Numbered from the stretch's first letter, positions 1 to 12,294 are shown. The stretch: 64,000 bases of DNA from Oryzias latipes (GCF_002234675.1 NC_019868.2:3388909-3452908); one strand, 5' to 3'. Numbers and translations are program-made. Notes: generated by a model from the sequence alone, not told the origin.

Positions 1-900
1 ATCAGAGCAGAGGAGTTCGCTGCCCTGAGGGAACAGAGAACACACTCATCTGTCAGCGCAGATCCCGGGTCAGCCCCCGCACAGCCACAGTGTCACCTTT
101 AAATGCTGACCTTTGACCCCAGCTCAGTGTGAGCCCACCTTTGCACAGCCTGGGCAGAAACACAATGACGCAGCGTCTGTTTATCAGTGTTTTGCTTCAC
201 TTATGCTGGAAAAACCTGACTTTACTTTCCTCATTTGAGCGGTCAAAGAGTTCACTTTCAGAGCCTTTTGGTGGGACTCCATCATGGGGGGCCGCAGGGC
301 TTTAGCAACAGGGACTCTGAGATGAAGCACAGCTGGTGCTCAGAGTTGTGTCGCTCCTTTTTTGCTCAGCTTTCATTTGTCTCCCACAAATCTAGAGCAC
401 ACTCTTTCATAAACACCAACCTGCAGATAGTGAATGCGCAGTGAGGTTTTCTTCAAATACCCCCCCTCATATATCCATGGAAGGTCCATGCTCATGTAAA
501 GTAAATATGCAAACACTGATGAGCAGCTCCAGTGAGAGAAAAAGGGAAAAAATAAATCAGTGAATAGAAGAGATGCTTTTGTGTTTCTGATTCACGTTTA
601 TACAGGATTTTTTTTCTCGTGTTTTTCCACCTGTTTATAGCAGACACAGAAAAAAGATGGGGAACTGAAGCCTCTGAAGGTGGAGGCTCCATCTTCTCCA
701 GAGTTCAGCTGCAGCTCAAGGTGCAGCTGCCAAAAGGACTAGTGTTCTGTTCTCAGAGCTGGAGTTGCTGAGGATGCTGGGTAATGCAGTGTGTTGACAG
801 AAGAACAGATGAAATTCAAACTGCAGCTCAATTTATTTATGTGCCCATGTGTGTGTGTGTGTGTTTGTGGGTGTGTGTGATACAGAGAGAGAGAAAGAGG
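1..900. other. Intergenic DNA, no gene seen
   Basis: No open frame here has a recognisable domain or splice structure. A short TG-rich stretch lies at about 848-880, directly before the target-site duplication of the hAT element that follows. I see nothing else I can name. Confidence 0.6.
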
Positions 901-2705
901 CAGTGGCGGTTCTACCCTGAATTACTCCCCGGGCGAGACCCTCCCCAGGCGCCCCCCCCCCCCCATAGTCACAACAGAACTTTGTTTGTCTTCGTCAACT
1001 GAAATGTTTTATTGTCATTGAAATTAAGAAGTGGATACAAAAGATGTCAGAATTCTGAAAAGCATTATAAAAGTTATCAGAACACAAAAAATAAAAGACC
1101 ATAAGCATGGCAAAAATACAGTTAGCTAAGAAAATATTGAATCAAACTCAATGTTAAATAAATAATATAAAATAAATATTTTAAAAACATTTATGAATTG
1201 GAAATTTAAATTGTCATGTTCTATATCGATCTCTACTTCAGAGAAGAAAAATTAACTCATGTTTTCCGTCTTCAATCCTTTGATTGGCACATTTTTAGTT
1301 ATGACCTGTTACATTATGTTTTGTCCCCATAGAGTTGCAGTAAATGGTTAATATTCATTTTTAAAACTACCTACAGATTTATGGAAATTCTATTGGCTAA
1401 AAATATAATCCCACATTTGTAAAACAAATAAAAAATAAACTTCATATGCAGGCTCAAAATTAACCCCTAAATCCCCAGTTAAATGTCAAAAAAACATTGT
1501 GAAAACGTTTAGGCTGCCACAAATGATTATTAAATTAATGACCAATCTCAAATTATTTGCCCCATTAGCATCTTATGGCAGCACCAGCATGCTGTGTAAC
1601 CATCACAGCTTTTTTAACATTATGAGCTAGTATACAACAGCAAAACACAACAAAACCTTTGTGTTACAGCAGAGCAGACAGACACATGAATCATAACTAA
1701 TGTTACAAGTTAAGGCAGAGCAAATTTTTAAGAATAAAATCTAAAAAAAAAAAAAAAAAATGACGCTATTTGCAACATTTGGGCCTACTTCAGTGTTGGT
1801 CATCAACCAAAATAAAGTTTTCATCGGCAACGTTGTTGTAGGGCAGGTAGCATTAGAATTTAGAAAAAACATGCATCAAGCTGTGAGGACTTACCCTTTT
1901 CTTTATCTCTTTTCTCCTCTTCTTCTTTTCTTTTCTTTCTAAATTGGGCACCAGATGGCTTTGACCTTTTCTTTTCCATATTTTACATGTTTATTGGCGT
2001 TTGTTTGGCATAAATGTCCTCACGTCACGAAGAAGGCATCAAGTCCGTCGACTGAACCAACTGTCACCTTAGTGACAGCATTGTTTTGTGTTGCCATTTT
2101 TTTTATTTGGACATTTCACACAAAATTAACCCAAAAAGCAGAATATATTTTTTATACCTTTATTAAAATGTAGGTTATAGAATGTCACCTTATGACTGAC
2201 TTATAATATAAAAAGGTTTTATGAAGTAGATTCATAGCGTCCCACAATTGAACTGATTCCCCCCCCCCCCCCCCTCTTCACACATTTCCAGCAGGAGCGC
2301 GTGCAGCTACAGCCAGGGGCGCTGATTCGCTACATGACGGCGCAGTCGCAGTTTTTACTTTTATTTTTTTCATCAAGCCCGCGACCGTCGCCTCCCCTGA
2401 AAGATGAGCCAGCCAGGTTTTGCGCATGCGCAAACGCGGCGGCGCTCCGTGCTCACCCCGCGCCCCCTCCCTTCTCCTTCTTCACACACATTTGTGTCTA
2501 CTTCTCAAAGACAGGAGAGCGCAGCTGCGGGGCGAGGGCGGCGGCGCGGCCAGGTTCAGGCTGTTACAAACTCACAAACTGTGACATAAGTAAACCAATA
2601 GTGGTGCATATAATATATTACAAGGGCTGAGCCGCCGGTGCCGCCCCCTTTCAGTTTTCCGCCCCAGGCCACCGCCCGGACGGCCCGTGCCTAGAACCGC
2701 TACTG
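901..2705. mobile_element. Non-autonomous hAT element, 1.8 kb
   Basis: The left end reads CAGTGGCGGTTCTA and the right end TAGAACCGCTACTG, an inverted repeat of 14 bp with one mismatch. Both sides carry the same 8-bp duplication GAAAGAGG (893-900 and 2706-2713). CAG...CTG ends with an 8-bp target duplication are the hallmark of hAT transposons. The interior holds a poly-A run (about 1744-1760), a poly-C run (about 2260-2274) and GC-rich ends, but no transposase frame that I recognise, so it is probably mobilised in trans. Confidence 0.85.
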
Positions 2706-2713
2706 GAAAGAGG

Positions 2714-4163
2714 TGTGAGTGTGTGCATTTGTGTGTGTGCGAGAGAGAGGTGTGTGTGTGGGGGCGGGGGGGCACGAGTTGGGGCCCCAGTTTAAACTGG
2801 GTCCCTGGTGTGCGTGTGAGGCGCGCGTATGCAGCCAATGGGCGCACAGCTCCTCGCGCGCTTCGGCTGCAGCGGTTGACAGATTTGGCTTCATCCCCGC
2901 GCGGCCACAATAGAAATCTAATTAAAAACTTACTGGAGCTCATTATGATGCTGCAGGTGCACGCGGGCCGCCGGCGGTTTAATCCCGCTCAATTAGCGCA
3001 CGGCCTCGCGCACACCAACAATGCAGGGCGTCTTCATCGGGGGCGCGCGGTGAAAGACTGACCTAATAACAACAAAAACACAAAATTATTCTGAACACAA
3101 ACAAGTTTAACTGCAAAAACAAGGAACTGATTTACAATAGAAAAAAAGAATGGTACAAAGAAATGGATAACTGTCACATTCAAACATTTGGGGAAAAAAA
3201 ACGTTTTTAAAAAAGTTTCTCCTGAGATGCCAACTGAGCAAATCAGAAAACGCTCTGCTACAATAACAGAAAACAACGAACCGATTTTGAGAAGCACAGG
3301 TAAAATGATGATCTTTGAGAATAAGGAAAAACTTTAAGAATGTTAAAAAACAGTTTAGGCATAAAAAGGCAGAAAACTGATGTTTAAAAATATGATCCGA
3401 AGCTTCTTGGATAAAGAAGGACAGGCATGAATTAAAATTCTTTAGATAAATCGAAACATCTTTCGATTTCACTTCGACCTGAATTGCAGTGCTGAGCGTA
3501 TTTGATTCAACGACCTGCAGAAATAATATAACAACATTCCTCTACAAAAGTCCAGCAGCTGCTTTTCACACAGAAATGATAAACAATGCAGCAGAGGACA
3601 CTGTGTGGACGCAGCTTACACCAGGTTTCTCCTGAAATAATAAAAGTTTGATCTGGATAATAATCTTTCTTGAGTTGCACTGCAAAGTTTTGTAAAGTTT
3701 AAATGTATCAAACAAGAAAAAGATCAGAGGAAGCTGCTCCTCTAACGTTTGGAGCTGAGCTTCGGGCTTTTATTTTGGAGTTTCAGAGGCTTTTTAAGTC
3801 TCAGGGGGATTATTTTCACCTCCCTTTTAAGCTTTTCTTGTGCCTCGCTTTAAGCAGAATGTGTCCCACTGTCTCCTGATAATCTGTCCATCCTTCGCAC
3901 GTGCACAGACAAGGCCGCTGCTGCGGGACGCGTGCGTTTCAGAGGAGAATCCTCCTGCAGGCGTTCCAGACCGGAGCTTGGACACGCGCACGTGATGCTC
4001 AAAGTTTCCCTGCAGCTGCACTGACATCGTAGTCTGTCAGCTGAGAGGCATTCATCTGACACTCCGTCCACTCCCGAGTTCAATCTAATTTCCACATATA
4101 AAATAATACCAAATTAATAAAAAATCAGACATACAGGAAATTTGTTTTATACAAAAGTTATAT
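2714..4163. other. Intergenic DNA downstream of neurog1
   Basis: No coding exon is supported. The first part (about 2870-3060) is GC-rich and contains homeodomain-like TAATTA and CAATTAG cores; it is listed separately as a candidate regulatory element. The rest is AT-rich with no feature I can name. Confidence 0.5.
2870..3030. promoter_or_regulatory. Candidate cis-regulatory block 3' of neurog1
   Basis: A non-coding stretch with a run of homeodomain-type cores (CTAATTAAAA near 2919, CAATTAGCG near 2990) in otherwise GC-rich DNA, 1.5 kb beyond the neurog1 stop. It stands out against the AT-rich repeats around it. Enhancer function is inference only; alignment with other fish would decide. Confidence 0.25.
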
Positions 4164-4169
4164 TTTATT
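4164..4169 (-). terminator. neurog1: Poly(A) signal candidate of neurog1
   Basis: AATAAA on the minus strand (TTTATT on plus), about 380 bp beyond the stop codon, which is a normal 3' UTR length for this gene. It lies in an AT-rich stretch, so chance occurrence is possible. Confidence 0.45.
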
Positions 4170-4547
4170 TGTTCTGTAAAAAAGCAAAGTCTCAGTAAAT
4201 AGAATAAAAATCTCTTTATGTACAAAATACAGATTTCTCGTTACTATAAAATAAATTAAAACAAAAATCCAACAGAGGTGACGGCAGTGTGTTTTGTGTA
4301 AGTGTTTGCGTGCGTGTGAGTGACAGACAGGTCAAATAGACAATCAAGAGAGATCGTGCGCGGCTCTTTTCAGGCTTTTGTCCGCGCGCTGAAACTCAAT
4401 TTTCACGCTCAGTTTTCTGCTTCATCACTTTACAAATTTACTCTGACTTTTCACCTCCGACCGGAGGCAGCCCCGTGGGAGCTGGGTAAGGCAAACTCGG
4501 GTATATCATTCCAGCACAAACTTGTCCGCGTGCCCTCTGCACGCGCC

Positions 4548-5135
4548 TCAGTAGATGCCCGGCATAAAGCTGCGAAAGCCAAACAGCGCTTCCTTCTGCA
4601 GGCAGCTGTAGTCCTCCGGCGCGGCGGGGCTGCCCGGGCTGGACGCGCAGTACGCCGGGGAGGAGGCGGACGAGGATCCGCTGGGGCTCCACGTGCAGGG
4701 GTCACTGGCTGGACTCGGGGTCTCGCGGAGGCACGAGGGGTTAAGCAGCAGAGGGGTGTCGTTGCGCCTCCCCGCCTGCAGGTCTGCGATGCGGATGGTC
4801 TCGGACAGAGCCCAGATGTAGTTGTGCGCAAAGCGCAGAGTCTCGATCTTGGTCAGCTTGGTTTCGTCCGGAAAGGCCGGCAGGACGCCGCGCAGCTCAT
4901 CCAGCGCGTCGTTCAGGTTATGCATGCGGTTCCGTTCCCGGTCGTTAGCCTTCAGCCGCCGGTTCTTTTTCACCACCTGCACGACCGCCTCGCAGCGCGC
5001 CCGGCCTCGGCGCCGCTTCCTTTGCTGTTGCCCGCGCTCAGGAGAGGTGGGGCGCGGCACTCGGGCGTCCTCCTCGTCAGTGTGTGAGAAAAAGTCGCAG
5101 CTGTTGCTGTCGATGTCCGAATACGCGGAGTCCAT
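4548..5135 (-). CDS. neurog1: Neurogenin-1, proneural bHLH transcription factor
   Basis: Encodes 195 residues. Neurogenins bind E-boxes as heterodimers with class I bHLH (E) proteins and commit progenitors to neuronal, especially cranial sensory, fates. The bHLH domain spans about residues 59-113: basic region with NDRERNR at 64-70, then a helix-loop-helix containing [19 protein letters not shown] and the NYIWALSET stretch typical of the neurogenin/NeuroD group. An acidic SDIDS...HTDEED N-terminus precedes it, and the C-terminus is rich in Ser and Pro, ending GIY. The start is the first ATG after a 5' UTR splice acceptor (CCACAG at about 5159-5164); the frame is open further upstream only into intron, with no earlier ATG. 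The coding region is a single exon, as in other vertebrates. Length fits fish neurog1 (human NEUROG1 is 237). Neurog1 rather than neurog2/3 is chosen from the bHLH sequence and the paip2/matr3 neighbourhood. Confidence 0.9.
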   Translation of the reverse strand: MDSAYSDIDSNSCDFFSHTDEEDARVPRPTSPERGQQQRKRRRGRARCEAVVQVVKKNRRLKANDRERNRMHNLNDALDELRGVLPAFPDETKLTKIETLRFAHNYIWALSETIRIADLQAGRRNDTPLLLNPSCLRETPSPASDPCTWSPSGSSSASSPAYCASSPGSPAAPEDYSCLQKEALFGFRSFMPGIY

Positions 5136-5360
5136 GCCGCAGCGGGACGGGTTCCAATCTGTGGAGAGACACAAGTTCAGCGCGTGCAGTGCGTGCGGAG
5201 GATGCTACAGCGGCGCACACGCTCCTGCGTGTACTCACCTGGGGGGTGCAGGAGTTCTCAGTGCTCGAGTCCGGCGGGACCGGCTGTGTGAAGCGGGACT
5301 GGCAGCACGCGTCTTGTGAATGTCTGTGCTCTGGATCAGCTCGCGTGAGCCGGTGAGCCT
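5136..5360 (-). other. neurog1: neurog1 5' UTR with one intron
   Basis: On the minus strand a good donor (CCCCAG|GTGAGTAC, exon end at 5239) is followed by an acceptor (CTCTCCACAG|ATTGG, exon start at 5158). This gives a short intron (5159-5238) just before the coding exon. Exon 1 would begin about 25-30 bp downstream of the TATA box, near 5360. The splice is read from consensus only. Confidence 0.6.
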
Positions 5361-5384
5361 GGCACACGACCGGCCTCAGCCCGC

Positions 5385-5391
5385 TTATATA
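5385..5391 (-). promoter_or_regulatory. neurog1: neurog1 TATA box
   Basis: The minus strand reads GGTATATAAGCGG here, a strong TATA box placed about 30 bp before the inferred first exon and 250 bp before the start codon. The surrounding 4.9-5.65 kb is GC-rich and CpG-rich, as expected of a developmental promoter. Confidence 0.7.
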
Positions 5392-5399
5392 CCGCAGCC

Positions 5400-8300
5400 G
5401 GACAATGACCGGCCCCCGCTCCTGCGCCCCCCCCCCCCCCGCGCCCAGGATGAGGAGGATGAATGGTGCGGCAGGTCTGCCCCGTGCCGGGGGAGCTGCT
5501 CATTAACATCAGGACGCCCGCGGCGCGTCCACGCCGCGCACAGAAGTGTGCCGGTAATCACAGCCAGCCAATCAAAGGAGGCAGCCAGCCACGCGAGCGA
5601 CACGTACAAACCCGCACCCCGTCACCACACCCCCTCCCCGAGACACAGAAAAGACCAAACCCACTTTTAGAGTTTTAACCTAAAACGTTTTTAAGAAATG
5701 AAGACGCGCGCGCGCACACTTACGCAGGAGGCCGAGTCCCCTGTCACTCCATCCACCCTCCATCCATCCTTTATCCATACGCGCTCATTCACGCAGCTCA
5801 AAGAGACCTGCGCTTAAACGATGCGCACACGGACGGACACACGCTCATCATCACGGCCTGGTGACGGACGTCACGCTCCTTCAGCAGAAGACATAAAAAG
5901 TTTCGATCAAGGTTTGATCGATCATTTCAGCCTTTCACAATAAAAGCTCAGAGACTTTCATCAGAAATGGGTTCAGGCCTTTCCAGGATTGTCTGTGTGC
6001 AGCTAGATGCCACAGGTGCATGGGGGGGGGGGGGGCGCTCAGGTGAGTCTGGGTCTTTCTAAGGGTGGGGGTCAGAGGTGCAGCACTGTTGGGTCTAAGT
6101 CAACTAATTTATTCAGTTAAATCCTCCTGAAAATCAGTTTAGAACACTTTTGTCTATAGACCAAAACTACCGCAAAGACAGTTATTTTCATTAAAGATAA
6201 AACATTTTAATGAATTTACTTAAAAGAATTGTCAGCTATCAGGAGGCACAGATGTGATAAAACAGTGTAATAAAAAAGTGTAATATTGTATACTTTCGTT
6301 TTTTTCTTTTTAAATAAAGTGACATAAATAATTGAAATAATTGAACAGTAAAATGTCCAAAAGTGGTTTCAGTTTTGAGTGGCTGAATGTAAGTGTCTCT
6401 TTGCCCCCAAAAGTACATTTGAATGGTCTGAAATTGGACGTAAAAAGCCTGAACTGACACTTGACATGGCCTTGTAGAAGCCATGCATTTGGGTTTTTTG
6501 CCTCTCCCTGCACTGTACTTGGTTTTCTTAAAATAATCTTTGTTGTGTATTTTATTTGTGCTAAACAATAAACTAAATTAAAAAAAAAGTCTTCAAATAT
6601 TTCCCTTCTCCTCCTCCTCCTCATCTTCCTCCTCCTGCAGGATGGCTGCTGTTTGTTTTTGCTCTTTAGAGCAGAATTTTGTGTTTTTTTGTTGTCCACG
6701 AGACCCAAACAGAACAGAACTCAGGGGGAGATTCTGCAGGAGCTCCACTCCTTCCGTCTCTGATGTTTCTGTCTGCAGACGGCCGTTTGCGCGTCCACGC
6801 TCACGTGCACACAGCCAGTTTTCTATAAGTGCTTTTTAAAGACATCTTTATGAGACAGGCATGCAGCTTTCCATTAATTATTTCATTTATTCGGTTTGCA
6901 GCTCAGTGGAGGAGAAGCAGAGACCTGCAGAGACTTTCTGCCGCTTTATTCTACAGGAGGGGGGGGGCAGCCATTTATAAATAATTACACAATGTTTAGA
7001 GTCTTCAGGCATGTATAATATATCAAAGCCATTATAAGGTGAATTGTTCCATTGTGGCCGTCCGCCCTGCACTTCTTTTCACTCCTCTCCTGGTTTGTCC
7101 TTTGCCCAAATTCAGCTCCTTTGGCCTTTTGTGCTGCTTTCTTTCTGCCTCAGCCACTCTATTGGCTGCATTCTCATTCAAATGGGCCCCAGCAGGAACA
7201 AAACCCAGCTCAGGCTGCACACAAATCATCTGTGCCCGGCTGCAGGGCCGGCACAAGCCTCCGTGAGGCCCGGCTGCAAATCTGGAATCCTTTTTGACGA
7301 CAAAAAAAAAGTTTTACCTGCAGAGTTCAGGCCGGACGGGTAAACTGAGAGAAAAAACCTCTTCATGAAAAAAGGAAACAGAAGGTGGTGAAACACTTCA
7401 TGTTAGTGGGAGGAGCTGATACACACTTTAGTTCAGAAGGAAGAAATATAAGGAAGGAGGAATAAAGTCTAAAACAGAAAATTGGGGGAAGTTTTGCTTC
7501 TTCCTGCAGCAAGATAATGTGAGGTTTGTTAATCACTGTCCTCCAGGTGGCGCTGTAATGATCAACAAAATCTCAGAATTGTTTATGAAGATCAAACTTA
7601 CTTATTTCATAGTTTTTGGGACAAAATATTCACAATAAAGCGTTTGAAACAGTCTTTGACCTTTTTTACATCTATGCAGATTATTAAATTGTGGGACTTT
7701 TGCTCTAACAAAAACAATTTTCCTTCGAAGATGCAAACCGTTTTGAAAAAAACCTGCGCATATTTCTTCATGAACCTCACTTAATGTTCTGCAGAAAAAC
7801 CTGCAACTCCAGGATTACAGGATGTTTTTTCTTGTTTACATTCACTTGCACAGCAACCTTCAATAAATACACACACAGGATGAGTGAGAACATAGACTTT
7901 TAAAGAAGAAAACCAAAACATTAATAAAAATGTGGAGACTGATGAAAAAACCCAGAGTTTATTTCATTGGAAGAGAAACTTCCCCTGCCAAACCTGCTCT
8001 AGAACAAATAAACTACAAGTTTCTGTAACTTCCTGATGTGGATTTGCTCTTCCACGTGACATCACATTCTGAATTGAGCCTCCCTTCAAGGGGAGAACGC
8101 TGCATGTTTTCCAAAAAAAAGAAAAACAGAAAAAGAAAAAATCCAGATGAGATCAGATCCACAAAGTCCAGAGGAAAAAAGACCAGGAGTTAAGATTCAT
8201 AAAACTCTGTCTGGAAAAGAAAGGAGGACTCTCTAAATCTGTGAGAGTAAACACACTTTTTTTAATCAAACTTTATTTATAAAGTTATATTTTTACATTC

Positions 8301-8502
8301 CATCATCCACCTCAGAAGAACATAAACACTCACTTGAGCACAGCGGCTAGCTCACACTGTACAAATCGTTTGCCTGCCTGAATGAAATGTTTCACGTGTG
8401 TTGGTCTGAAGGCACAAGTGTGTGCGTGTGTTTCGTTCTGCCCATGTTTACCTGTGTGTATGTGAACATTATGAAGCCAAAAGGTATGCTAGTAACATGT
8501 AA
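5400..8502. other. neurog1 upstream intergenic DNA
   Basis: No gene is supported. It holds homopolymer runs (C at about 5430-5440, G at about 6021-6034 and 6957-6967) and AT-rich stretches. A part at 6850-7260 looks like candidate regulatory DNA and is listed separately. Confidence 0.5.
6850..7260. promoter_or_regulatory. Candidate upstream enhancer region of neurog1
   Basis: Non-coding stretch 1.5-1.9 kb upstream of the neurog1 promoter with homeodomain-type cores (CATTAATTATTT near 6872, ATAATTAC near 6980) and CTATTGGC near 7160. No repeat family is recognised in it, unlike most of the surrounding intergenic DNA. Its regulatory role is inference from position and composition. Confidence 0.25.
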
Positions 8503-8710
8503 CCCTTGTGCTATCCTAGGCACTTTACCATTGGGAGTGGGGTCATCTAGACCCACTAGACAGTGCTCTGAACCTTTTTTCTTCAATGATTTGTGATCTT
8601 CACTGGTGTCCATGGATTACATGAAATCTTTCCACCTTTATCCACCTTTGTCATGGTAGAGAGAACACGTCAATGGAAGGGGGGGGGGGTCATCTAAGAT
8701 AGCACAAGGG
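8503..8710 (+). mobile_element. piggyBac-like MITE, copy 1
   Basis: Ends are CCCTTGTGCTATCCTAG on the left and, inverted, CTTAGATAGCACAAGGG-type on the right. The right end is followed by TTAA and the left is preceded by GTAA. TTAA target sites with CCC...GGG ends point to the piggyBac superfamily. The interior (about 170 bp) has no frame of note and recurs in five other copies in this window. Confidence 0.75.
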
Positions 8711-8714
8711 TTAA

Positions 8715-9583
8715 AGGGGTGTGTGGACAGGCCCTGCCCCTTGTAGATTTGTATTACTTCTAATACCGTAATAATAATAAACTTCTAGCAACTTGTTGCA
8801 TTAACGGTTAGCTTTCTCCTTCACTTTCATCATCCATATTGCAGCACTAAAGATCATTGCAAACACAAAAAACTGTCTGCACTTTGGCACAGACGGTTAT
8901 GTACTTTTGTGGGTGGTGTAGGTGAGGCCTCCTCTTTCAGGAGGATGGCAACATCACTGAAGTCCAGCTCTGAAGAGACTCGTGCAAATGGATCCAGTTT
9001 TCTCTTCATGTCTTTGGTCTTTGGTGGATCTTAAACCACAGTCAGGTGAGTGGATACTCCACCAGGGATGAAGATTGTGTAATGGAGCTTCTTTATGTGG
9101 AGCATTTTTTAAGTTATTCATGAAAAAGCCTGTCTTCTGAGAGAAGGACTGATGATGTCTCGGTTTTACGATGTTTGATGGCGTTTCTGAGCCACACACA
9201 GAGTCTGCTCTGAGGGAGGAGCAGCCTAAACGCTGGCAGACTGCTGCAGAACATCACAAGAAGAAGGAGGAGGTTCCTGGTTTACAGCCTGGTCTTCAAA
9301 GTGATCCAACAGATGCTCCATGGATGCCTTTTACAGCCGAGAGCTGCAGGTCTGGGATTACAGAAGGATGAAGGAAACAGGAAAACTCCGAAGATGAGCT
9401 GAAGAGAAGAGGATGAAGGAAAGAGGAGGTGTCTACTCTGAAGAGTGGATGCAGTTGGCATAAAGAAAGGATGAGGATTCTGGAAAGCATAGGTTGTTAA
9501 TAAAGGAGGGATGATGGATGAATGAAAGATAAATAAGCAGATAAAATGTAGTCATTGTTTGAATAACACAGAATAAATTAGAC
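8715..9583. other. Intergenic DNA, no gene seen
   Basis: Open frames here are short and unsupported. I see no recognisable repeat apart from GA-rich stretches. Confidence 0.5.
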
Positions 9584-10540
9584 CCGTGGTCTCCAACCTT
9601 TTTCAGGCCGTGGCCCGGTTTAATGTCAGACAATATTTTCACGGACCGGTCCAAATGGGGCCAAAGATTATGTTTGACATCTTTTAGCTTCTTGTTTCTG
9701 AAAAACCTTTCAAGTTAAAATGCTATTACAATGAATTTATTTGAAAAGAAATCTGAAATAATTAATAGATTCTTTGTGCAGGTGAAGTTTCTAATTTGTA
9801 AATATATCAATAAAAGCAGCAATACCATTTTTTTCATAGAAAGCTATAATAACATCTTTCAGGGCAAAAAAGACTTTTTTTTTAACATAAATCCTTATTT
9901 TTCAACACAGATGCCTGCCTAAATGTCCCTAACTGTTGGAAAATTCATAAATCTCTCTTTTACTAGTTTACACAAATCAGACACATTCATTGGGGGGCTG
10001 AAAGATCAGTCTCTGTAAAATATTTGTGGCTGGTTAGACTTTGTGATGAAGATGTCAGAGGAGACGACAACAACCGGACGCTAACTTCAGCCGCGTCCAA
10101 GTTTTAAGGTGTGATGGGTAAATAAAGCAAAAATAAAATGTAAAACTGGTATTTTTAAAACACATTTATAAATCCACCGTGTCTGAAACTTTATGATCTG
10201 TGTGTGTGAAACATTAAACAATCAGTCGCCGCATATCAGGCAGAGCAGCTTCTGCTACGTGAGAACAACTGTCTCTATAAATCTCTGCTTCGTTTTCCTC
10301 CCTCGCTTTTTTCTCCACAAAGAAATGTTCCAATTACTTTTATTAATTAGCTTTCCAGCATTGAGCTACCAGCTTAGCGTTCTGAACATCTGCTTACAGT
10401 CACGTGACGCGTCAAGACAGACGTAGAGTAGTTTTCAAATAAAACTTTAGAATCAGAAAAATAAACAAAACGTAAAGAATGAAAGTCAGCGTGTACATTT
10501 TGTTTCTGTCCCCCGCCCGGTACCAAGTGGCCCACAGACC
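9584..10540 (+). repeat. Old hAT-type repeat remnant
   Basis: The left end reads CCGTGGTCTCCAACC followed by GGCCGTGGCCCGG and CACGGACCGGTCC, matching the common fish 'CAGTGGTCCCCAACC' hAT family. The matching right-hand part (CGGTACCAAGTGGCCCACAGACCG) appears near 10520-10545. The terminal inverted repeat and target duplication cannot be seen, so it is a decayed or truncated copy. Confidence 0.5.
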
Positions 10541-10793
10541 GATGGTCAGGCCCCTAGCCAATTTGGTGCCCCAGGCCAGGATTTTGGTGGTGCCCCCCCT
10601 TGCATTGCAGTCAATTTCACTGCTAAATAATGCAATGGCACATCAGAATACTTAGAATTAAAGAAACAAATACAAATACAAAAAATGAACAATTTTAAAC
10701 AGTTTTAACCCCCACCCCCATCAGTTGCCAAACAAATCACTGGATAATTCCTGGTGGTAGGTCAATTGTCCTTTGCAGGGAAAAATATCTACT
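10541..10793. repeat. Fragment of a further dispersed repeat
   Basis: The stretch with GGTGCCCCAGGCCAGG and GGTGCCCCCC resembles the GC-rich end of a dispersed fish repeat, but no boundaries are visible. Confidence 0.25.
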
Positions 10794-11527
10794 TTAAAGA
10801 CCCACTCCAATGAAAATGGTGTCTTTAAACATGTTCTTCTGGTGTGTTTTTTTCCTCATGGAGGACATATATTAAGAAAATTAATCTTAAAATTACATAT
10901 CTGTGTCACAAGAACAGACAGACGGCTGGATCCAAATGCAGCAGGTTTATTAACACAACTAAAACTCCACAAAGCTAAATCAGGGTCAGGCAGGCAGGAG
11001 TCGATAACAGGAATGAAATCACTAGAGGAAAGACGGGGTAGTCAATAATCCAGGCGAGGGACAGGGCAGGCGGCAGGCGGCAAGCAAACAGAGCCAGAAA
11101 CAGGGTCAGAAGACAGAAGCTCAGGTCCAACTATAACACTGGTTAATGCCAGCAGCATGGTGCAAACAATACTTCATACTGAGCTCAGCTCAGTGCAGTG
11201 CTGAAATATGCTGTGATTGATTGAGTAAATGAGAGTCAATGTGCAGCATCCAGGAAGTGTGGTTAGAGCCCTGGAGATGGTTCCCACTGGTGACCAGAGA
11301 GGGAGACAGAGTTTTGACTTCTGACAATCTGAGTATTTTTTAATCAAATTATTGTGAACCAGGAGCAGATGCAAAAGGGCCATTTGAAAAAGAGATTATT
11401 TGTGACATAGAAAATACACTAAGTGATCCAAAAGCTTCCTAGTTTTTGTTATTAGGCCTGAAAACAGCATAAACATGATTAAAAGACCACTGGGTACACT
11501 ATCTAAAGATGATCAGTCAGAATTTAA
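10794..11527 (+). repeat. TTAA-ended dispersed repeat (family C), copy 1
   Basis: Begins TTAAAGACCCACTCCAATGA and ends ...GATGATCAGTCAGAATTTAA. The same sequence recurs near 12490-13284, 18797-19330, 32696-33234 and 59066-59615. The two ends are weak inverted repeats of each other. This copy is split by a solo-LTR-like insertion (10904-11326). Confidence 0.6.
10904..11326. mobile_element. Solo-LTR-like insertion, 423 bp
   Basis: Starts TGTCACAAGAAC and ends TTCTGACA, that is TG...CA termini with a TGTCA/TGACA inverted repeat. It is flanked on both sides by the exact 5-bp duplication ATCTG (10899-10903 and 11327-11331). It interrupts family C repeat copy 1, whose sequence resumes on the far side. 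This is the signature of a solo LTR left by recombination of an LTR retrotransposon; no internal gag/pol is present. Confidence 0.75.
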
Positions 11528-11548
11528 AGGTTTGCAAGTAAATAAGAG

Positions 11549-11932
11549 TGGCGCAGTGGGGCAGTGGTTAGTGTTCTTGCCTCACAGCAAAAATGCCCCC
11601 GGTTCAAGTCCCGGCTGGGGGACCTGAACCAGAACATCGATGGGGGACCTTTCTGTGTGGAGTTTGCATTTATGCGTGGGTTCTCTCTGGGATCTCCAGC
11701 TTCCTCCCACCATCCAAAAACATGCTTCATAGGTTAATTGGCCACTCTAAATTTTCCATAGGTGTGAGTGTGAGAGTGAATGGATGTGTGATTGTGGACA
11801 TTCTACCCTGTGACAGACTGGCGACCTGCCCAGGGTGTCCCCCTTCGCATATAAGTGGCCAGGATAGGCTCCGGCAGCTCCGTGACCCCAAAAGGGATAA
11901 AACGGAATAGAAAATGAATGAATGAGTTCTCC
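11549..11932 (+). mobile_element. tRNA-derived SINE (family A), copy 1
   Basis: The head carries a pol III A box (TGGCGCAGTGG) and, about 50 bp on, a B box (GGTTCAAGTCC). A body shared with 56522-56975 and 63873-64000 follows, with a tail of ATGA repeats (GAAAATGAATGAATGA). The orientation is plus. Head, body and simple-repeat tail together define a SINE. Confidence 0.75.
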
Positions 11933-12294
11933 ATCAGAGTTTGAGTCAGTGTGGGGGTGCTTATAAAGACCTGCACTGGACATTTCATTTAATTATCAGT
12001 GGTTGTTTGAGGTTTTTATTTATTGATAACTGGTCTCTTTGGAAAAGTTCTTTACAGGAGTTTCTTAGCAAGACAACTAGTTTGTTTCAGAGCAACTATT
12101 TGGATGTCATTTTTTCACAGATGTCATTTAGCTTGTATATCTGCCTGATCATCAGGAAAAATCTTGTCCCATCAGTATTTTTTCAGTCCATCAAATTTCG
12201 TGAGGTAATTGATCCTTTGAAAAAGAAATGTGAAGGAAATAACTAAAAATGTCCTTTACACATGACATATCTTTAACCTCTCCATACCATTACC

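Noticed and set aside
4320..5087. 255-codon plus-strand open frame across neurog1
   Set aside because: It is antisense to the bHLH coding exon and owes its length to high GC; its translation has no domain.
5136..5174. Longer neurog1 product starting upstream of 5135
   Set aside because: The frame is open but the upstream first codon is TTG, and an acceptor (CTCCACAG) falls between; the first ATG is at 5135.
11549..11625. tRNA gene
   Set aside because: A and B boxes are present, but the cloverleaf is not and the sequence continues as a SINE body seen in other copies.
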